Position numbers and translations under genes: made by a program | Notes under the pieces: model-generated | Told to the model about the DNA's origin: nothing | What the model saw: only the letters and a program-made list of their open reading frames with translations | Database searches by the model: none | NCBI RefSeq assembly: GCF_003841505.1 | Contig: NZ_REGA01000001.1 | Location: 248,001-312,000, forward strand | Length of the DNA stretch: 64,000 nt | Origin: Natrarchaeobius chitinivorans | GTDB lineage: Archaea > Halobacteriota > Halobacteria > Halobacteriales > Natrialbaceae | Direction of reading: 5' to 3' | Part shown: piece by piece, positions 8,459 to 18,106 of the stretch | How the letters are laid out: the number at the start of each line of letters is the position of its first letter | Numbering within the stretch: the stretch's first letter is position 1

Positions 8459-9520
8459 TTAACGCCCCATCCCGCCCGCGCCCCCACGCCGTTCGTTAGC
8501 CGCTCCGTGACGAACGGTGTCGGTGACGGTTACCGAATCGTCCACCAGCGCCTCGAGGCGGTCGCCGTCGAGTTCGACGGCGAGACGGAGACGCCGTGGC
8601 TCCTCGTCGGCGACGGTGACGATCCCGTCGTCGACGAACGGCAGCGTCCAGAACCGCCGATCGGTGACGTCGATGCTGTGATCCCAGCAAAACGAGACGG
8701 CGGCCGGATGCACCAGGAGGACGACGCCGACGTGTGAGCCACCCAGCGATCCGCAGTTCGAACAGCTTGCAGTAAACGAGTGCGTCCAGTGTCCCACGTC
8801 TTCGGGCTCGAGCGATCGCTCGGCCGTGGCGTGACAGTACGGACAGATCCCCTCGAGGATGGACTCGATCGTCTGTCGCCACAGGGTCGAAGCGACCTCG
8901 AGTAACGCGTCCATCTCCATCCCCCGGTCGGCCGCGCCGGCCGGCCGGAGCGCGTGAGCGTACAGCGTGTCGTCCCCGCGTCGAAGCTCCACGACGCTGT
9001 CCTCGTAGACCGCCGTAAGCGGTTCGGGTTCGTGCTCGTCGGTGGCTCCCCCGCCGTCGACCCCGCTGTCGTCTCCTTCGGTTTCGCCACCCCCGTCGAT
9101 GCTATCGTCGTCCGTTTCGCCCTCATCCGCTCTGTCGACTCCACCGTCCGCCCCGATTTCGAGTGCCACCGGACCGCGGGGCTCGTGAGAGCGCCAGGCG
9201 TCCATGTCGATCACCGTGGCGATCTCGAACCCGGCGAACGTCAGCTGATACCCGCCGGAATCGTCTCCCGTTCCGTCGGCGTCCTCGACGAACTGGCCGT
9301 CGAGTTGGCGCAAGTGGTAGTTAAAGTTGCCCTTGTCACGAACGCCGACGGCCTCGCGGAGATCCGAGTACGAAACCGCTGACTCCCAGGAGCCGGAGCC
9401 ACGGGTTCGTTCGTACAGGACGCGAAGGATCTCGAGGCGCGTCTCGTTTCCGAGGGATTTGAACGGCTCGGCGGGCCGGTCGGTCGCGCTCCGGTCGGAC
9501 GCTCCATCTGGCTTCGACAT
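8459..9520 (-). CDS. ArsR-like winged-helix regulator with C-terminal zinc-finger domain
   Basis: 353 aa. The N-terminal winged helix (about residues 18-85, PFKSLGNETRLEILRVLYER...) belongs to the ArsR-like type common in haloarchaea. It is followed by a short sensor-like segment, an Asp/Gly-rich linker (about 135-165) and a C-terminal domain. That domain contains CPYCHA and CSNCG, which can form one zinc site. The conserved C-terminal part suggests ligand or metal sensing, but the target is unknown. An 80-bp hairpin element lies 4 bp upstream of the start codon, in the promoter region shared with the divergent serine hydrolase. Confidence 0.82.
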   Translation of the reverse strand: MSKPDGASDRSATDRPAEPFKSLGNETRLEILRVLYERTRGSGSWESAVSYSDLREAVGVRDKGNFNYHLRQLDGQFVEDADGTGDDSGGYQLTFAGFEIATVIDMDAWRSHEPRGPVALEIGADGGVDRADEGETDDDSIDGGGETEGDDSGVDGGGATDEHEPEPLTAVYEDSVVELRRGDDTLYAHALRPAGAADRGMEMDALLEVASTLWRQTIESILEGICPYCHATAERSLEPEDVGHWTHSFTASCSNCGSLGGSHVGVVLLVHPAAVSFCWDHSIDVTDRRFWTLPFVDDGIVTVADEEPRRLRLAVELDGDRLEALVDDSVTVTDTVRHGAANERRGGAGGMGR

Positions 9521-9524
9521 CGTC

Positions 9525-9610
9525 TCATACGGATTACTGTAACTGTGTACCGGCGCACCCGCCGCCCGGGTCGCGGGTGCGCCGGCAATGACTTACAGTA
9601 AACCGTATCA
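9525..9610. repeat. 80-bp hairpin element, copy 2 (inverted orientation)
   Basis: The core at 9528-9607 starts TACGGATTACTGTAA and ends TTACAGTAAACCGTA. It is flanked by TCA on both sides (9525-9527 and 9608-9610). The central arms CCGGCGCACCCGC and GCGGGTGCGCCGG are perfectly complementary. It occupies the divergent promoter region between the regulator and the serine hydrolase. Confidence 0.88.
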
Positions 9611-9694
9611 CTGACCGTCGATCGGTTCCGGTCGGGAGAAAATCATTGCTCCAAATACATATGTCGTCCCCTCGAGAATCGATAACCACTATCG

Positions 9695-11953
9695 ATGTCT
9701 AACGGACTCTCCCGACGACGGCTCCTCGCCGGATCTGCCCTCCTCGGAACCGCGACGCTGGCCGGCGGCCTTCCTGCGGGCGGACGGACCGAGCCAGCCA
9801 CACGACCGGCCGAGACGAACGCCGCCGGCACGGAGACCGGCAGAATCGACGCGTCGCCCCCGCCCGATATCGACCTCGAGGGGCTCGAATCGTTCGTCGA
9901 CGAGCGGATGGGCGAGCTCCTCGAGACCCACGACGTCGTCGGCGCGTCGGTCGCGGTCGTCCACGACGGGTCGACCGAGCACCTGGCGGGATACGGCGAG
10001 GCCGACGCCGACGAGGGAACGCTCGTCGATCCAGAAGGGACGGGGTTTCGGCTCGCGTCGGTCTCGAAACCGATCGTCTGGACCGTGCTGATGCAACTGA
10101 TCGAAGACGGCCGAATCGATCCGGACGAGGACGTTCGAACGTACCTCGAGTCCGTCTCGATTCCCGAAACGTACGACGAGCCGATCACCGTCTCGCACCT
10201 CGCGACCCACACCGCCGGCTTCGAGGAACGGTTTCGCGGAACGTGGGTTACGGATGCCGACGACGTGCGTCCGTTGCCCGACGTTCTGGCGGACGAACAG
10301 CCCGAACGGGTCCGACCGCCGGGCGAGGTCGCGTCGTACTCGAACTACGGGACGGCGCTCGCGGGGCAGGTGGTCGCCGACGTCGCCGACACGAGTTTCG
10401 AAGAGTACGTCGAGGAACGCGTCTTCGACCCGCTCGGAATGGAGACGGCCACGTTCGAACAGCCGGTTCCCGGCGGCTACGACGCGGACCGCTCGAGCGG
10501 ATACACCGCGTTCGGCGGCAACGTTCAGGCGGTTCCGGAGCTGTTCGTGGAGATCGGCCCAGCAGGCGGGGCGACGGCGACCGCGGCCGATATGGCCCGA
10601 TTCGTTCGCGCCCACCTCGAGGGCGGAGCCCTCGGTGAGGGCGAACCCACCGACGGCGACCGGATCCTCGAGTCGGAGTCGGTCGCTACAATGCACGAGC
10701 AGTGGTTCTCACACCACGACGCCCTCGATGGAAGCGCGTTCGGGCTGGTCGAAAACGAGCGAAACGGCGTTCGGACGCTCGAACACGACGGCGCGATCCC
10801 CGGATCGTTCGTCAGCTACCTCGTTTTCGTTCCCGAGTACGATCTCGGCGTGTTCTTCGTGGCCAACACCAACACCGGCATGTCCGCGAACGCCGAGTTC
10901 CTCGAGGCGTTCTTCGACGAGTACGCCCCCGAACGGGCCGACGAATCGGGAGCGGGGTCGAACGGCGACGTCACGCCGGACGGACCGCCCGAACGAGCGG
11001 GAGCGCTCGAGGGGACCTACCGCGGCGTTCGGATCGCGGAATCGAGCCACGCACGGCTCTCGTCGACGCTTCAGGCGGGGACGGTCGACGTCTCCGTCGA
11101 CGACGACGGCTACCTCGTCACCGACTTCGGCGGCGGGCCGGAGCGATGGGTCGAGCGAGATCCCCTCGTCTTCGAGGACGTCGACGGGACCGACACGCTG
11201 GCGTTCCGGGAGGTCGACGGCGAGATCACGCACCTCTTTCTCGGCTTCCACGCGTACGAGCGGATTTCGCGTCACGAATCGCTCGCGTTCCACGGCGGCG
11301 TCGCGAGCGCGACGACGCTCGGCATGGTCTCCGGACTCGCCGTCTGGCCCCTCGCGTGGGGGTGGCGACGGTTCGGTGGAAGCGACTCGAGCGAGGACGC
11401 CGGCCAGGAATCGACGGAGACGGCCGGAGCCGAGGACGATTCGGACGGTTCCCCGGCCGGAGCGACGCCGGACTCGAGGGAGAGCGCAGCCGACTCGAGC
11501 GAGCAAGCCGCGGACTCCCTCGAGAACGGGACGGAGACGGATCGACAGACCGTAGCTTCCGGAGGGGAGACGGCATCGACCGACGAAACCGTCGATTCCG
11601 ACGACTCCCGGCTGGTCTCGTCGGTGGTCCCGGCGACGGGACCATCGCGTGCGCGGTGGCTCGCCGGCGGTTCGATCGTCTCTCTGTTCGGCTTCGTCGT
11701 CGGTCTGCTGGTGCTTCTGGTTCTCTACCCGTACACGTTACTGAGCCGACCGCCGCTCGCGTACGAGTTCATCTCGGTGCTCGCGCTTCTCGGCGCTGCC
11801 GGAACGCTCGCGGCCGCCGGCTACGCCGTCGTCGCCTGGCGAGAGGGCTACTGGGGACGGCTCTCGCGGATCCACTACACGATCGTCGTCGCGAGCGCGA
11901 TCGGGTTCTGCTGGCTGCTTTCGTACTGGAACTTCCTGCGGGTCCCGTTCTGA
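9695..11953 (+). CDS. Membrane-anchored serine hydrolase (class C beta-lactamase family)
   Basis: 752 aa. A twin-arginine signal (SRRRLLAG, residues 6-13) is followed by a beta-lactamase-class-C/penicillin-binding-like domain (about 60-400). It has the catalytic S122-V-S-K125 and the Y215-S-N217 motif. A smaller beta domain follows (about 435-540). A membrane helix lies near 545-560, then an acidic linker (about 570-640), then three more membrane helices up to the C-terminus. The enzyme domain should face outside. The substrate is unknown: haloarchaea lack murein, so a peptidase or esterase activity is more likely than beta-lactam hydrolysis. A membrane-anchored tail this long is unusual compared with ordinary single-domain members of the family. 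Confidence 0.88.
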   Translation: MSNGLSRRRLLAGSALLGTATLAGGLPAGGRTEPATRPAETNAAGTETGRIDASPPPDIDLEGLESFVDERMGELLETHDVVGASVAVVHDGSTEHLAGYGEADADEGTLVDPEGTGFRLASVSKPIVWTVLMQLIEDGRIDPDEDVRTYLESVSIPETYDEPITVSHLATHTAGFEERFRGTWVTDADDVRPLPDVLADEQPERVRPPGEVASYSNYGTALAGQVVADVADTSFEEYVEERVFDPLGMETATFEQPVPGGYDADRSSGYTAFGGNVQAVPELFVEIGPAGGATATAADMARFVRAHLEGGALGEGEPTDGDRILESESVATMHEQWFSHHDALDGSAFGLVENERNGVRTLEHDGAIPGSFVSYLVFVPEYDLGVFFVANTNTGMSANAEFLEAFFDEYAPERADESGAGSNGDVTPDGPPERAGALEGTYRGVRIAESSHARLSSTLQAGTVDVSVDDDGYLVTDFGGGPERWVERDPLVFEDVDGTDTLAFREVDGEITHLFLGFHAYERISRHESLAFHGGVASATTLGMVSGLAVWPLAWGWRRFGGSDSSEDAGQESTETAGAEDDSDGSPAGATPDSRESAADSSEQAADSLENGTETDRQTVASGGETASTDETVDSDDSRLVSSVVPATGPSRARWLAGGSIVSLFGFVVGLLVLLVLYPYTLLSRPPLAYEFISVLALLGAAGTLAAAGYAVVAWREGYWGRLSRIHYTIVVASAIGFCWLLSYWNFLRVPF

Positions 11954-12044
11954 CCGGATCCGGCTGTCGTTGCTCTCGCGAGTCGAATTTCGAGTTGCCG
12001 AGAAATCGGACACCGCAATCGCGACTCGAGCGGACGGCCGCGCT

Positions 12045-14177
12045 CTACTTCACTTTCTCGCCGACCGTGGCGTCGCCGTGGGTCGTCAGCAGGTCGGCTT
12101 CCTCGCCCGCCGCGAGGATCATCCCGTTGGACTCGACGCCGAACAACTCGGCGGGTTCCATGTTCGCGAGCAGGATACACTTCTCACCCGGCAGCGTCTC
12201 GAGGTCGTGGAGTTGCTTGATTCCCGCGACGACCTGGCGCGTCTCGAAGCCGATGTCGACCTCGAGGCGTGCGAGGTCGTCCGCGCCCTCGATTCCGTCC
12301 GCGGTTTCGATCCGCCCGACGCGGATGTCTACGTCCTGGAACTCCTCGAAACCGATGCGCTCCTCGAGCAACGGCTCGAGGTCGTCCGTCTCCGGTTCGG
12401 ATTCCGACTCCGTCATGGTCGCGGTTTCGTCCGCATCGGTGTCGTCGCTTTCGGTTTCCTCCTCACCCGCATCCGATTCGCCGTCGCCCGCCGCCGCGAC
12501 GCGCTCTGCGAGTTTTTCGTTCAGTTCGGCGACGCGGTCGTCTTCGATCTTCTCGAAGAGTTCGCCGGGCTCCCCGAAGTTTCGCGGCGGCGCTTCGAGG
12601 GCGTCCTCCAGGTGGACGTTCGCGACGTCGCCCTCCTCGCCGATCTGTTCCCACAGCCGCTGGGACTTGTCGGGAGTGATCGGCTCGAGCAAGACGGCGA
12701 CGGCCTTTGCGATCTGGACGCAGTCGCGGATGACCTGTGCGGCTCGCTCGGGGTCGTCGTCGGTGAGCTTCCAGGGCTCGTTTCGCTGGATGTACTCGTT
12801 GCCGAACTGTGCGAGTCGGGTTGCGGCCTGACCGATGCCCCGGAGATCGTACTCGTTGACGCTCTCGCGGACGTCACCGATGGCACCCTCGATACGCTCG
12901 TGCACCTCCTCGGAGACGTCTTCCTCGGGCGTTCCCTCGTAGTTCCGGTAGGCAAACAGCAGGGAGCGGTACCAGAAGTTACCGACGGTGCCGACGAGTT
13001 CGCCGTTGACCTTCTCCTGGAAGGCGTCCCACGAGAAGTCGACGTCCTGCTGGAGGCCCCCGGTCGTCGTCAGGTAGTACCGCAGCAGGTCGGGGTGAAA
13101 GCCCTCCTCGAGGTACTCGTTCGCCCAGATCGCGCGGTTCCGGCTCGTCGAGAGCCCCTTGCCGTTGATCGTGATAAAGCCCGTCGCGGCGACGGCTCGC
13201 GGGGCGTTGTAGCCCGCTCCCTCGAGCATGGCGGGCCAGAAGATGGTGTGGTGCTGGATGATGTCCCGACCGATGACGTGGACGATCTCGCCCTCTTCCG
13301 TCCAGACCCGTTCCCAGTCGTACTCGTCGGCCCCCACTCGCTCCGTATACTGCTTCGTCGAGGAGATGTACTCGATGGGGGCGTCCACCCAGACGTAGAG
13401 GACGAGGGTTTCCTCGGTGTCACCGCCTGCGTCGCCGGGGTAATCGATTCCCCAGTCCATATCACGGGTGATACACCAGTCCTGTAGGCCGTCTTCGATC
13501 CACTGTCGCGGTTGATTTCGCGCGTTCGAAGTCCCCTCGAGGCCGTCGAGAAAGTCGGTGAGATACTCTTCGAACGCGGAAACCTCGAAGAACTTGTGGG
13601 CTCGCTCGCGGTACTCGGCCGGATTACCCGTGATCGAACTCACCGGATCCTCGACCTCGCCGGGCTCCAGGTGGCGCTGACAGCCCTCGTCGCACTCGTC
13701 GCCGCGGGCCTTTTCGCCGCAGTAGGGGCAGGTCCCCTCGACGTAGCGGTCGGGGAGGTACTGGTCGGCGTCGGGATCGTACGCGACCTGGATCTCCTTT
13801 TCGTAGACGTATCCCTCCTCGTCTAACGTCCGGACGATATCCTGGGTTAGCTCCGTGTTGGTCTCGTCGTGAGTGTGGCCGTAGTTGTCGAACTCGACGT
13901 TGAACTGGGGGAACGTCTCCTCGTACTGGCGGTGCCAGTCGAGTGCGAACTCCGCGGGATCGACGCCTTCCTGTTCGGCGTTGACGGCGACCGGGGTGCC
14001 GTGCATGTCCGAGCCACAAACGTACGCCGTCTCCTGTCCGAGCGTCTCGAGCGCCCGGCTGAACGCGTCCGCGCCGATGTACCCCCGGAGGTGACCGATG
14101 TGGAGGTCGCCGTTGGCGTAGGGCAACCCACAGGTCACGACCGCGGGGCGGTCCGTCGGAAACTCGTCGGTGCTCAT
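12045..14177 (-). CDS. metG: Methionine--tRNA ligase with fused C-terminal tRNA-binding domain
   Basis: 710 aa from MSTDEFPTDRPAVVTCG. The HIGH signature is at residues 26-29 (GDLHIGHL). The zinc-binding insertion has two Cys pairs (CPYCGEKARGDECDEGC). The KMSKS equivalent is GKGLSTSRN. After the anticodon-binding helical domain there is a very acidic linker (about residues 560-605) and a C-terminal EMAPII/Arc1p-like tRNA-binding domain (VDIRVGRIETADGIEGADDL...). Fusion of this domain to MetRS is common. It charges tRNA-Met for initiation and elongation; the initiator tRNA gene lies at 42.3 kb. Confidence 0.97.
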   Translation of the reverse strand: MSTDEFPTDRPAVVTCGLPYANGDLHIGHLRGYIGADAFSRALETLGQETAYVCGSDMHGTPVAVNAEQEGVDPAEFALDWHRQYEETFPQFNVEFDNYGHTHDETNTELTQDIVRTLDEEGYVYEKEIQVAYDPDADQYLPDRYVEGTCPYCGEKARGDECDEGCQRHLEPGEVEDPVSSITGNPAEYRERAHKFFEVSAFEEYLTDFLDGLEGTSNARNQPRQWIEDGLQDWCITRDMDWGIDYPGDAGGDTEETLVLYVWVDAPIEYISSTKQYTERVGADEYDWERVWTEEGEIVHVIGRDIIQHHTIFWPAMLEGAGYNAPRAVAATGFITINGKGLSTSRNRAIWANEYLEEGFHPDLLRYYLTTTGGLQQDVDFSWDAFQEKVNGELVGTVGNFWYRSLLFAYRNYEGTPEEDVSEEVHERIEGAIGDVRESVNEYDLRGIGQAATRLAQFGNEYIQRNEPWKLTDDDPERAAQVIRDCVQIAKAVAVLLEPITPDKSQRLWEQIGEEGDVANVHLEDALEAPPRNFGEPGELFEKIEDDRVAELNEKLAERVAAAGDGESDAGEEETESDDTDADETATMTESESEPETDDLEPLLEERIGFEEFQDVDIRVGRIETADGIEGADDLARLEVDIGFETRQVVAGIKQLHDLETLPGEKCILLANMEPAELFGVESNGMILAAGEEADLLTTHGDATVGEKVK

Positions 14178-14587
14178 ATCCGTACTCTCTCGCTGGCGGG
14201 CGTAAAACCCGCCGGTTTTCGATCGCACGGGAACGGTGTGATCGAACGGGTTTTCCCCGCTGGAGAACGGCCGCGGTCGTTCGGGGTCGCCTCGAGGCTT
14301 GCCACCGCGGCTTCCGGCGGACCACGCCGTGTATACGGTCTGCTGTAAGTCATTACCGCCACACCCGGGACCCGCTCACCGGGTGTGGCGGTAAACAGTT
14401 ACAGCAGTCCGTATATCCGACCATTTCCACGGACAGTGACACGCCCGCTCGAGTCGATACGGAACCGTGATTTCGACCGTCTCGAGGCCCGGTTTGCCGA
14501 TGTATCGTCGGACTACCCCTCGAAAACGACGATTACTCGAGCGGACAGTTGTGTGGTGTTTTGTCACGCGACGTGGATCCGCCGGCT
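14178..14587. other. Divergent intergenic region between metG and the sodium-dependent transporter
   Basis: 410 bp without a credible gene. It holds the promoters of the two divergent genes and one 80-bp hairpin element (14334-14413). A hairpin-forming stretch (CGGGCGTAAAACCCG) precedes metG. Nothing else was recognised. Confidence 0.6.
14334..14413. repeat. 80-bp hairpin element, copy 3
   Basis: The core starts TACGGTCTGCTGTAAGTC and ends TTACAGCAGTCCGTA. The central arms CCGCCACACCCGG and CCGGGTGTGGCGG are perfectly complementary but differ in sequence from most other copies. The flanks (GTA and TAT) do not form the 3-bp TGA/TCA duplication seen at most sites. Confidence 0.85.
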
Positions 14588-15955
14588 ATGAGTTCCGTCG
14601 AGGTTCCGCGCGAGCAATGGGCGACGCGAATCGGATTCATCTTCGCGGCCGTCGGCAGCGCGGTCGGGCTGGGCAACATCTGGCGGTTCCCGTTTCAGGT
14701 CGGACAGGAAGGCGGTGCGGCCTTCCTCGTGATGTACCTCATGTTCATCGTCGCGGTCGGTTTTCCCGCGATGCTCGTCGAGTTCGTCGTCGGCCGCTAC
14801 ACCGAGCGCAATCCGGTCGGGGCGCTCAGAGAGATCGGCAGCGGCGCGTGGCGATACGTCGGCTGGATCTTCGTCGCGACGGGCTTCGTGATTCTCTCGT
14901 ATTACAGCGTCGTCGCCGGCTGGACCATACGATACACGATCCTCGGGCTGCAAGACGGCTACATCGCCGACGCGGGCGAAGCCGAAGCCCAGTTCGTCAC
15001 CCTGGCGAGCGGGCTCGACGCGATCGCACTCCACGCCGTGTTCATGCTCGCGGTGATCGTCATCGTCGGTGCCGGCATCAAACGCGGCATCGAACTCGCG
15101 GTGAAGGTGATGGTCCCCGCGATCATCCTCATCACGATCGGGCTGGCGATCTACGCAGCCACCCTCGAGGGGGCAAGCGAGGCGTACGCGTACTACCTCG
15201 CCCCCGAGTGGAGCGTCATCGCCGCGAACTGGACGAGCATCCTCCCCGCCGCCGCCGGACAGGCGTTTTTCACCCTCTCGCTCGGGATGGGCGTGATGAT
15301 CACCTACGCATCCTACCTCGGCGAGAATCGCAACCTCGCCGAAGACGGCGCGATCGTCATCGGCTTCGACACCGCGATCGCGTTCGTCACCGGACTGATC
15401 GTCTTCCCGGTGCTCTTTACCGCGGGCGTCGACCCGGCCGACCCCGGTGCCGGAGCCATCTTCGTCTCGCTGGCTGCCGCCTTCGGCGATCTCACCCTTG
15501 GCTGGCTGATCGGTGCGGTGTTCTTCGGAACCGTCGCCATCGCCGCCCTCTCGAGTGCGATCAGCCTGATGGAGGTCGTCGTCTCCTACGTCGTCGACGA
15601 GCGCGACGTGAACCGACCGACGGCTGCGGTCGTCGTCGGCGGGGGGCTGTTCGTGCTGGGCATCCCGTCTGCGTACGACCTCGTCCTGCTCGATCTGTTC
15701 GACCTCTTTGCCGACCAGATCCTGCTGGTCCTCGGCGGGCTCTTGCTGGTCGTCCTGGTCAGCTGGTTTCTCTCCGATCTCGCGATCGCGGAACTCGAGC
15801 GCGGGATCGGCGATCTCGGCTGGTACGGATCGGCGTGGATCTGGCTGGCCAGGACCCTCGTCGTCCTCGTCCTGATCGTCGCCCTCGTCCTCGGAATTCT
15901 CGACTACGTCGAGTTCCTGACCGGGCCGTTCAGCGAGTGGCTGGCCGATCTCTAA
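14588..15955 (+). CDS. Sodium-dependent transporter of the NSS/SNF family
   Basis: 455 aa from MSSVEVPREQWATR. Members import amino acids or related osmolytes with sodium. The signature of transmembrane segment 1 is present (FIFAAVGSAVGLGNIWRFPFQVGQEGGAAFL, residues about 14-44), which forms the sodium and substrate site in LeuT. About eleven to twelve hydrophobic segments follow. The substrate cannot be read from sequence. It is divergent from metG, and a nested hairpin lies just after its stop codon. Confidence 0.93.
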   Translation: MSSVEVPREQWATRIGFIFAAVGSAVGLGNIWRFPFQVGQEGGAAFLVMYLMFIVAVGFPAMLVEFVVGRYTERNPVGALREIGSGAWRYVGWIFVATGFVILSYYSVVAGWTIRYTILGLQDGYIADAGEAEAQFVTLASGLDAIALHAVFMLAVIVIVGAGIKRGIELAVKVMVPAIILITIGLAIYAATLEGASEAYAYYLAPEWSVIAANWTSILPAAAGQAFFTLSLGMGVMITYASYLGENRNLAEDGAIVIGFDTAIAFVTGLIVFPVLFTAGVDPADPGAGAIFVSLAAAFGDLTLGWLIGAVFFGTVAIAALSSAISLMEVVVSYVVDERDVNRPTAAVVVGGGLFVLGIPSAYDLVLLDLFDLFADQILLVLGGLLLVVLVSWFLSDLAIAELERGIGDLGWYGSAWIWLARTLVVLVLIVALVLGILDYVEFLTGPFSEWLADL

Positions 15956-15963
15956 CGTCTCGA

Positions 15964-16013
15964 GCGCTGGATAAGAACGGGTCCGGGACGTTCTAACCCG
16001 GACGATACAGCGC
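15964..16013. other. Nested hairpin downstream of the NSS transporter
   Basis: The outer arms GCGCTG (15964-15969) and CAGCGC (16008-16013) enclose the inner arms GTCCGGG and CCCGGAC. It begins 8 bp after the stop codon and could be a 3'-UTR structure protecting or ending the transcript. No T-run follows. Confidence 0.5.
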
Positions 16014-16081
16014 ACATCTTTCACGGAGTTAGACTCCAACGGCGGAGAGTTTATCCGTCGGTATCGTCAGTAACTGAAGTA

Positions 16082-18106
16082 GTGACCAGCTCACAGTTGA
16101 CGGACGTGCTTCGAGAGACCCTTGCTCTCTTCGAAGCGGGAGGGCCACCCATGACGACGACCGAGGTCGCCGACCAACTCGACCTCGGCCGCCGGAGTAC
16201 CTACGAGCGCCTCGAGCGCCTCGTCGATCACGACCGGCTCGAAACTAAGAACGTCGGGGGAAACGGACGGGTGTGGTGGCAGCCATCCACGGACGGACAG
16301 GCGTTTACGAAGGGACGGGAGAGGAATGCGGTAGAAAGCGACATCGGCGAGATCTTCGATCGAATCTCGGACAGCTTTTTCGCCCTCGACAAAGAACTCC
16401 GCTTTCGGTATCTGAACGATCACGCAGCAGATCTTCTGGGAGTGGATGAGGACGTAATTGGGATGGACATTCGTAACCAGAATCTCACGGAGACGTTCGA
16501 GAGCGCGCTGTACGAAGCGCTCGAAACCCAAGAGTCCGTGACCTTCGAAGACTACTATCCTCCGTGGGACAGGTGGTTTCTCAACACCATCTATCCCTCA
16601 GAGTCGGGCCTGTCAGTCTACTCCCGCGACATCACTGACCGAAAGCGACGTGAACGAGAACTGGCCCGCTCCAAAACGATCGTCGACACGAGCCCGGTCG
16701 GCATCAGGATCGTCGACAGCGACGGCGAGATGCAGTTCGCCAACGACCGTGCCGAGGAGATCTACGGGAGGAGCAAAGATCAGATCAACGCTCTCAGCTT
16801 CGACGATTCCGACTGGAACGAAGTCGACGGCGACGGTGACCCCCTCCCGGACGAGGAAAAGCCCTTCCCGCAAATTGTGGAGTCCGGTGAACCGATCTTC
16901 AACCATATCAGTGGCGTGTCTCGTCCGGACGGGGAGCGCGTCTGGATCTCCGTCAACGGAGCACCGGTCTACGACGACCGCGGAGAGATCGACAGTGTCG
17001 TGTTCGCCACTGAAGACGTCACCGACCGGTTCGAGCGAGAACGGCAACTCGAACGGTACGAAACGGTCGTCGAAACGGCTCACGATGGTATCTACGTCCT
17101 CGACGAGGAGCGACGGTTCGAACTCGTCAACGAGTCGTTTGCCGATCTGACCCCGTTTTCACGAGCGGAGTTGCGGGGCCAACACGCCTCGACGGTGTTC
17201 GGCGACGAGTTCGCGTCCACCGAAGCCGAACAGTGGAAGCGTGCAACGCCGGATGACCCTCCGTCGTTCGAGGAGACGATAGCGGCTGGCCCGAACGAGA
17301 CCCGAACGGTCGAGAACCGGTTCGTCATTCTGGACGACGGCAGTGGTGAGAAGCGGGTCGGGGTGCTCCGGGACGTCACCGAGCGAAACGAGTACAAACG
17401 GAAACTCGAGGAATCGAACGAACGCCTCGAACAGTTCGCGTACGCTGCCAGCCACGACCTCCAGGAGCCACTGCGGATGGTCACGAGCTATCTCCAGTTG
17501 CTCGAGCGACGCTACGGCGACGAACTCGACGAGGACGCCGGAGAGTTCATCGACTACGCGGTCGACGGTGCCGAGCGAATGAGGGAGATGATCGACGGGC
17601 TGCTCGAGTACGCTCGCGTCGAAACGCAGGGCGATCCGTTCGAACCCGTCGAACTGAACGAGGTGCTCGACGACGTACGCACCGACCTCCAGTTGCAGAT
17701 CGAGCGCTCCGACGCCCGTATAGAGGCAGACTCGCTCCCACAGATCAGCGGAGACAGGGGACAGCTCAGACAGGTGTTCCAGAACGTACTGTCGAATGCG
17801 ATCGAATACAGCGGCGACGAACCGCCCCGGGTTACCGTTTCGGCCGAGCGGGACGGATCGAGGTGGCGCGTCTCGATTCACGACGAGGGGGTCGGCATCG
17901 ACCCGGACGAGACCGACCGCGTCTTCGAGGTGTTTCAACGACTTCACAGTCACGACGAGTCCGAAGGAACGGGCATCGGACTGGCGCTCTGTCGACGGAT
18001 CGTCGAGCGCCACGGCGGTGAGATCTGGCTCGAGTCCGAACCCGGTGAGGGGTCGACCTTCTCGTTCACGCTCCCTCCAGCACACGACCACGAGCAACCG
18101 ACCTGA
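16082..18106 (+). CDS. Multi-PAS sensor histidine kinase with N-terminal HTH
   Basis: 674 aa with a GTG start. The N-terminal 75 residues form a winged-helix-like region (MTTTEVADQLDLGRRSTYERLERLVDHDRLETKN). Three PAS-type sensor domains follow (about 85-190, 200-325 and 335-435). The HisKA dimerisation domain has the phospho-acceptor H458 in ASHDLQEPLRM. The ATPase domain has NVLSNAIEYS, DEGVGIDPDE and GTGIGLALC. No membrane helix is seen, so the kinase is cytoplasmic. No response-regulator gene is adjacent, and the signal is unknown. This layout, with an HTH before the PAS domains, is common in haloarchaea. Confidence 0.92.
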   Translation: MTSSQLTDVLRETLALFEAGGPPMTTTEVADQLDLGRRSTYERLERLVDHDRLETKNVGGNGRVWWQPSTDGQAFTKGRERNAVESDIGEIFDRISDSFFALDKELRFRYLNDHAADLLGVDEDVIGMDIRNQNLTETFESALYEALETQESVTFEDYYPPWDRWFLNTIYPSESGLSVYSRDITDRKRRERELARSKTIVDTSPVGIRIVDSDGEMQFANDRAEEIYGRSKDQINALSFDDSDWNEVDGDGDPLPDEEKPFPQIVESGEPIFNHISGVSRPDGERVWISVNGAPVYDDRGEIDSVVFATEDVTDRFERERQLERYETVVETAHDGIYVLDEERRFELVNESFADLTPFSRAELRGQHASTVFGDEFASTEAEQWKRATPDDPPSFEETIAAGPNETRTVENRFVILDDGSGEKRVGVLRDVTERNEYKRKLEESNERLEQFAYAASHDLQEPLRMVTSYLQLLERRYGDELDEDAGEFIDYAVDGAERMREMIDGLLEYARVETQGDPFEPVELNEVLDDVRTDLQLQIERSDARIEADSLPQISGDRGQLRQVFQNVLSNAIEYSGDEPPRVTVSAERDGSRWRVSIHDEGVGIDPDETDRVFEVFQRLHSHDESEGTGIGLALCRRIVERHGGEIWLESEPGEGSTFSFTLPPAHDHEQPT

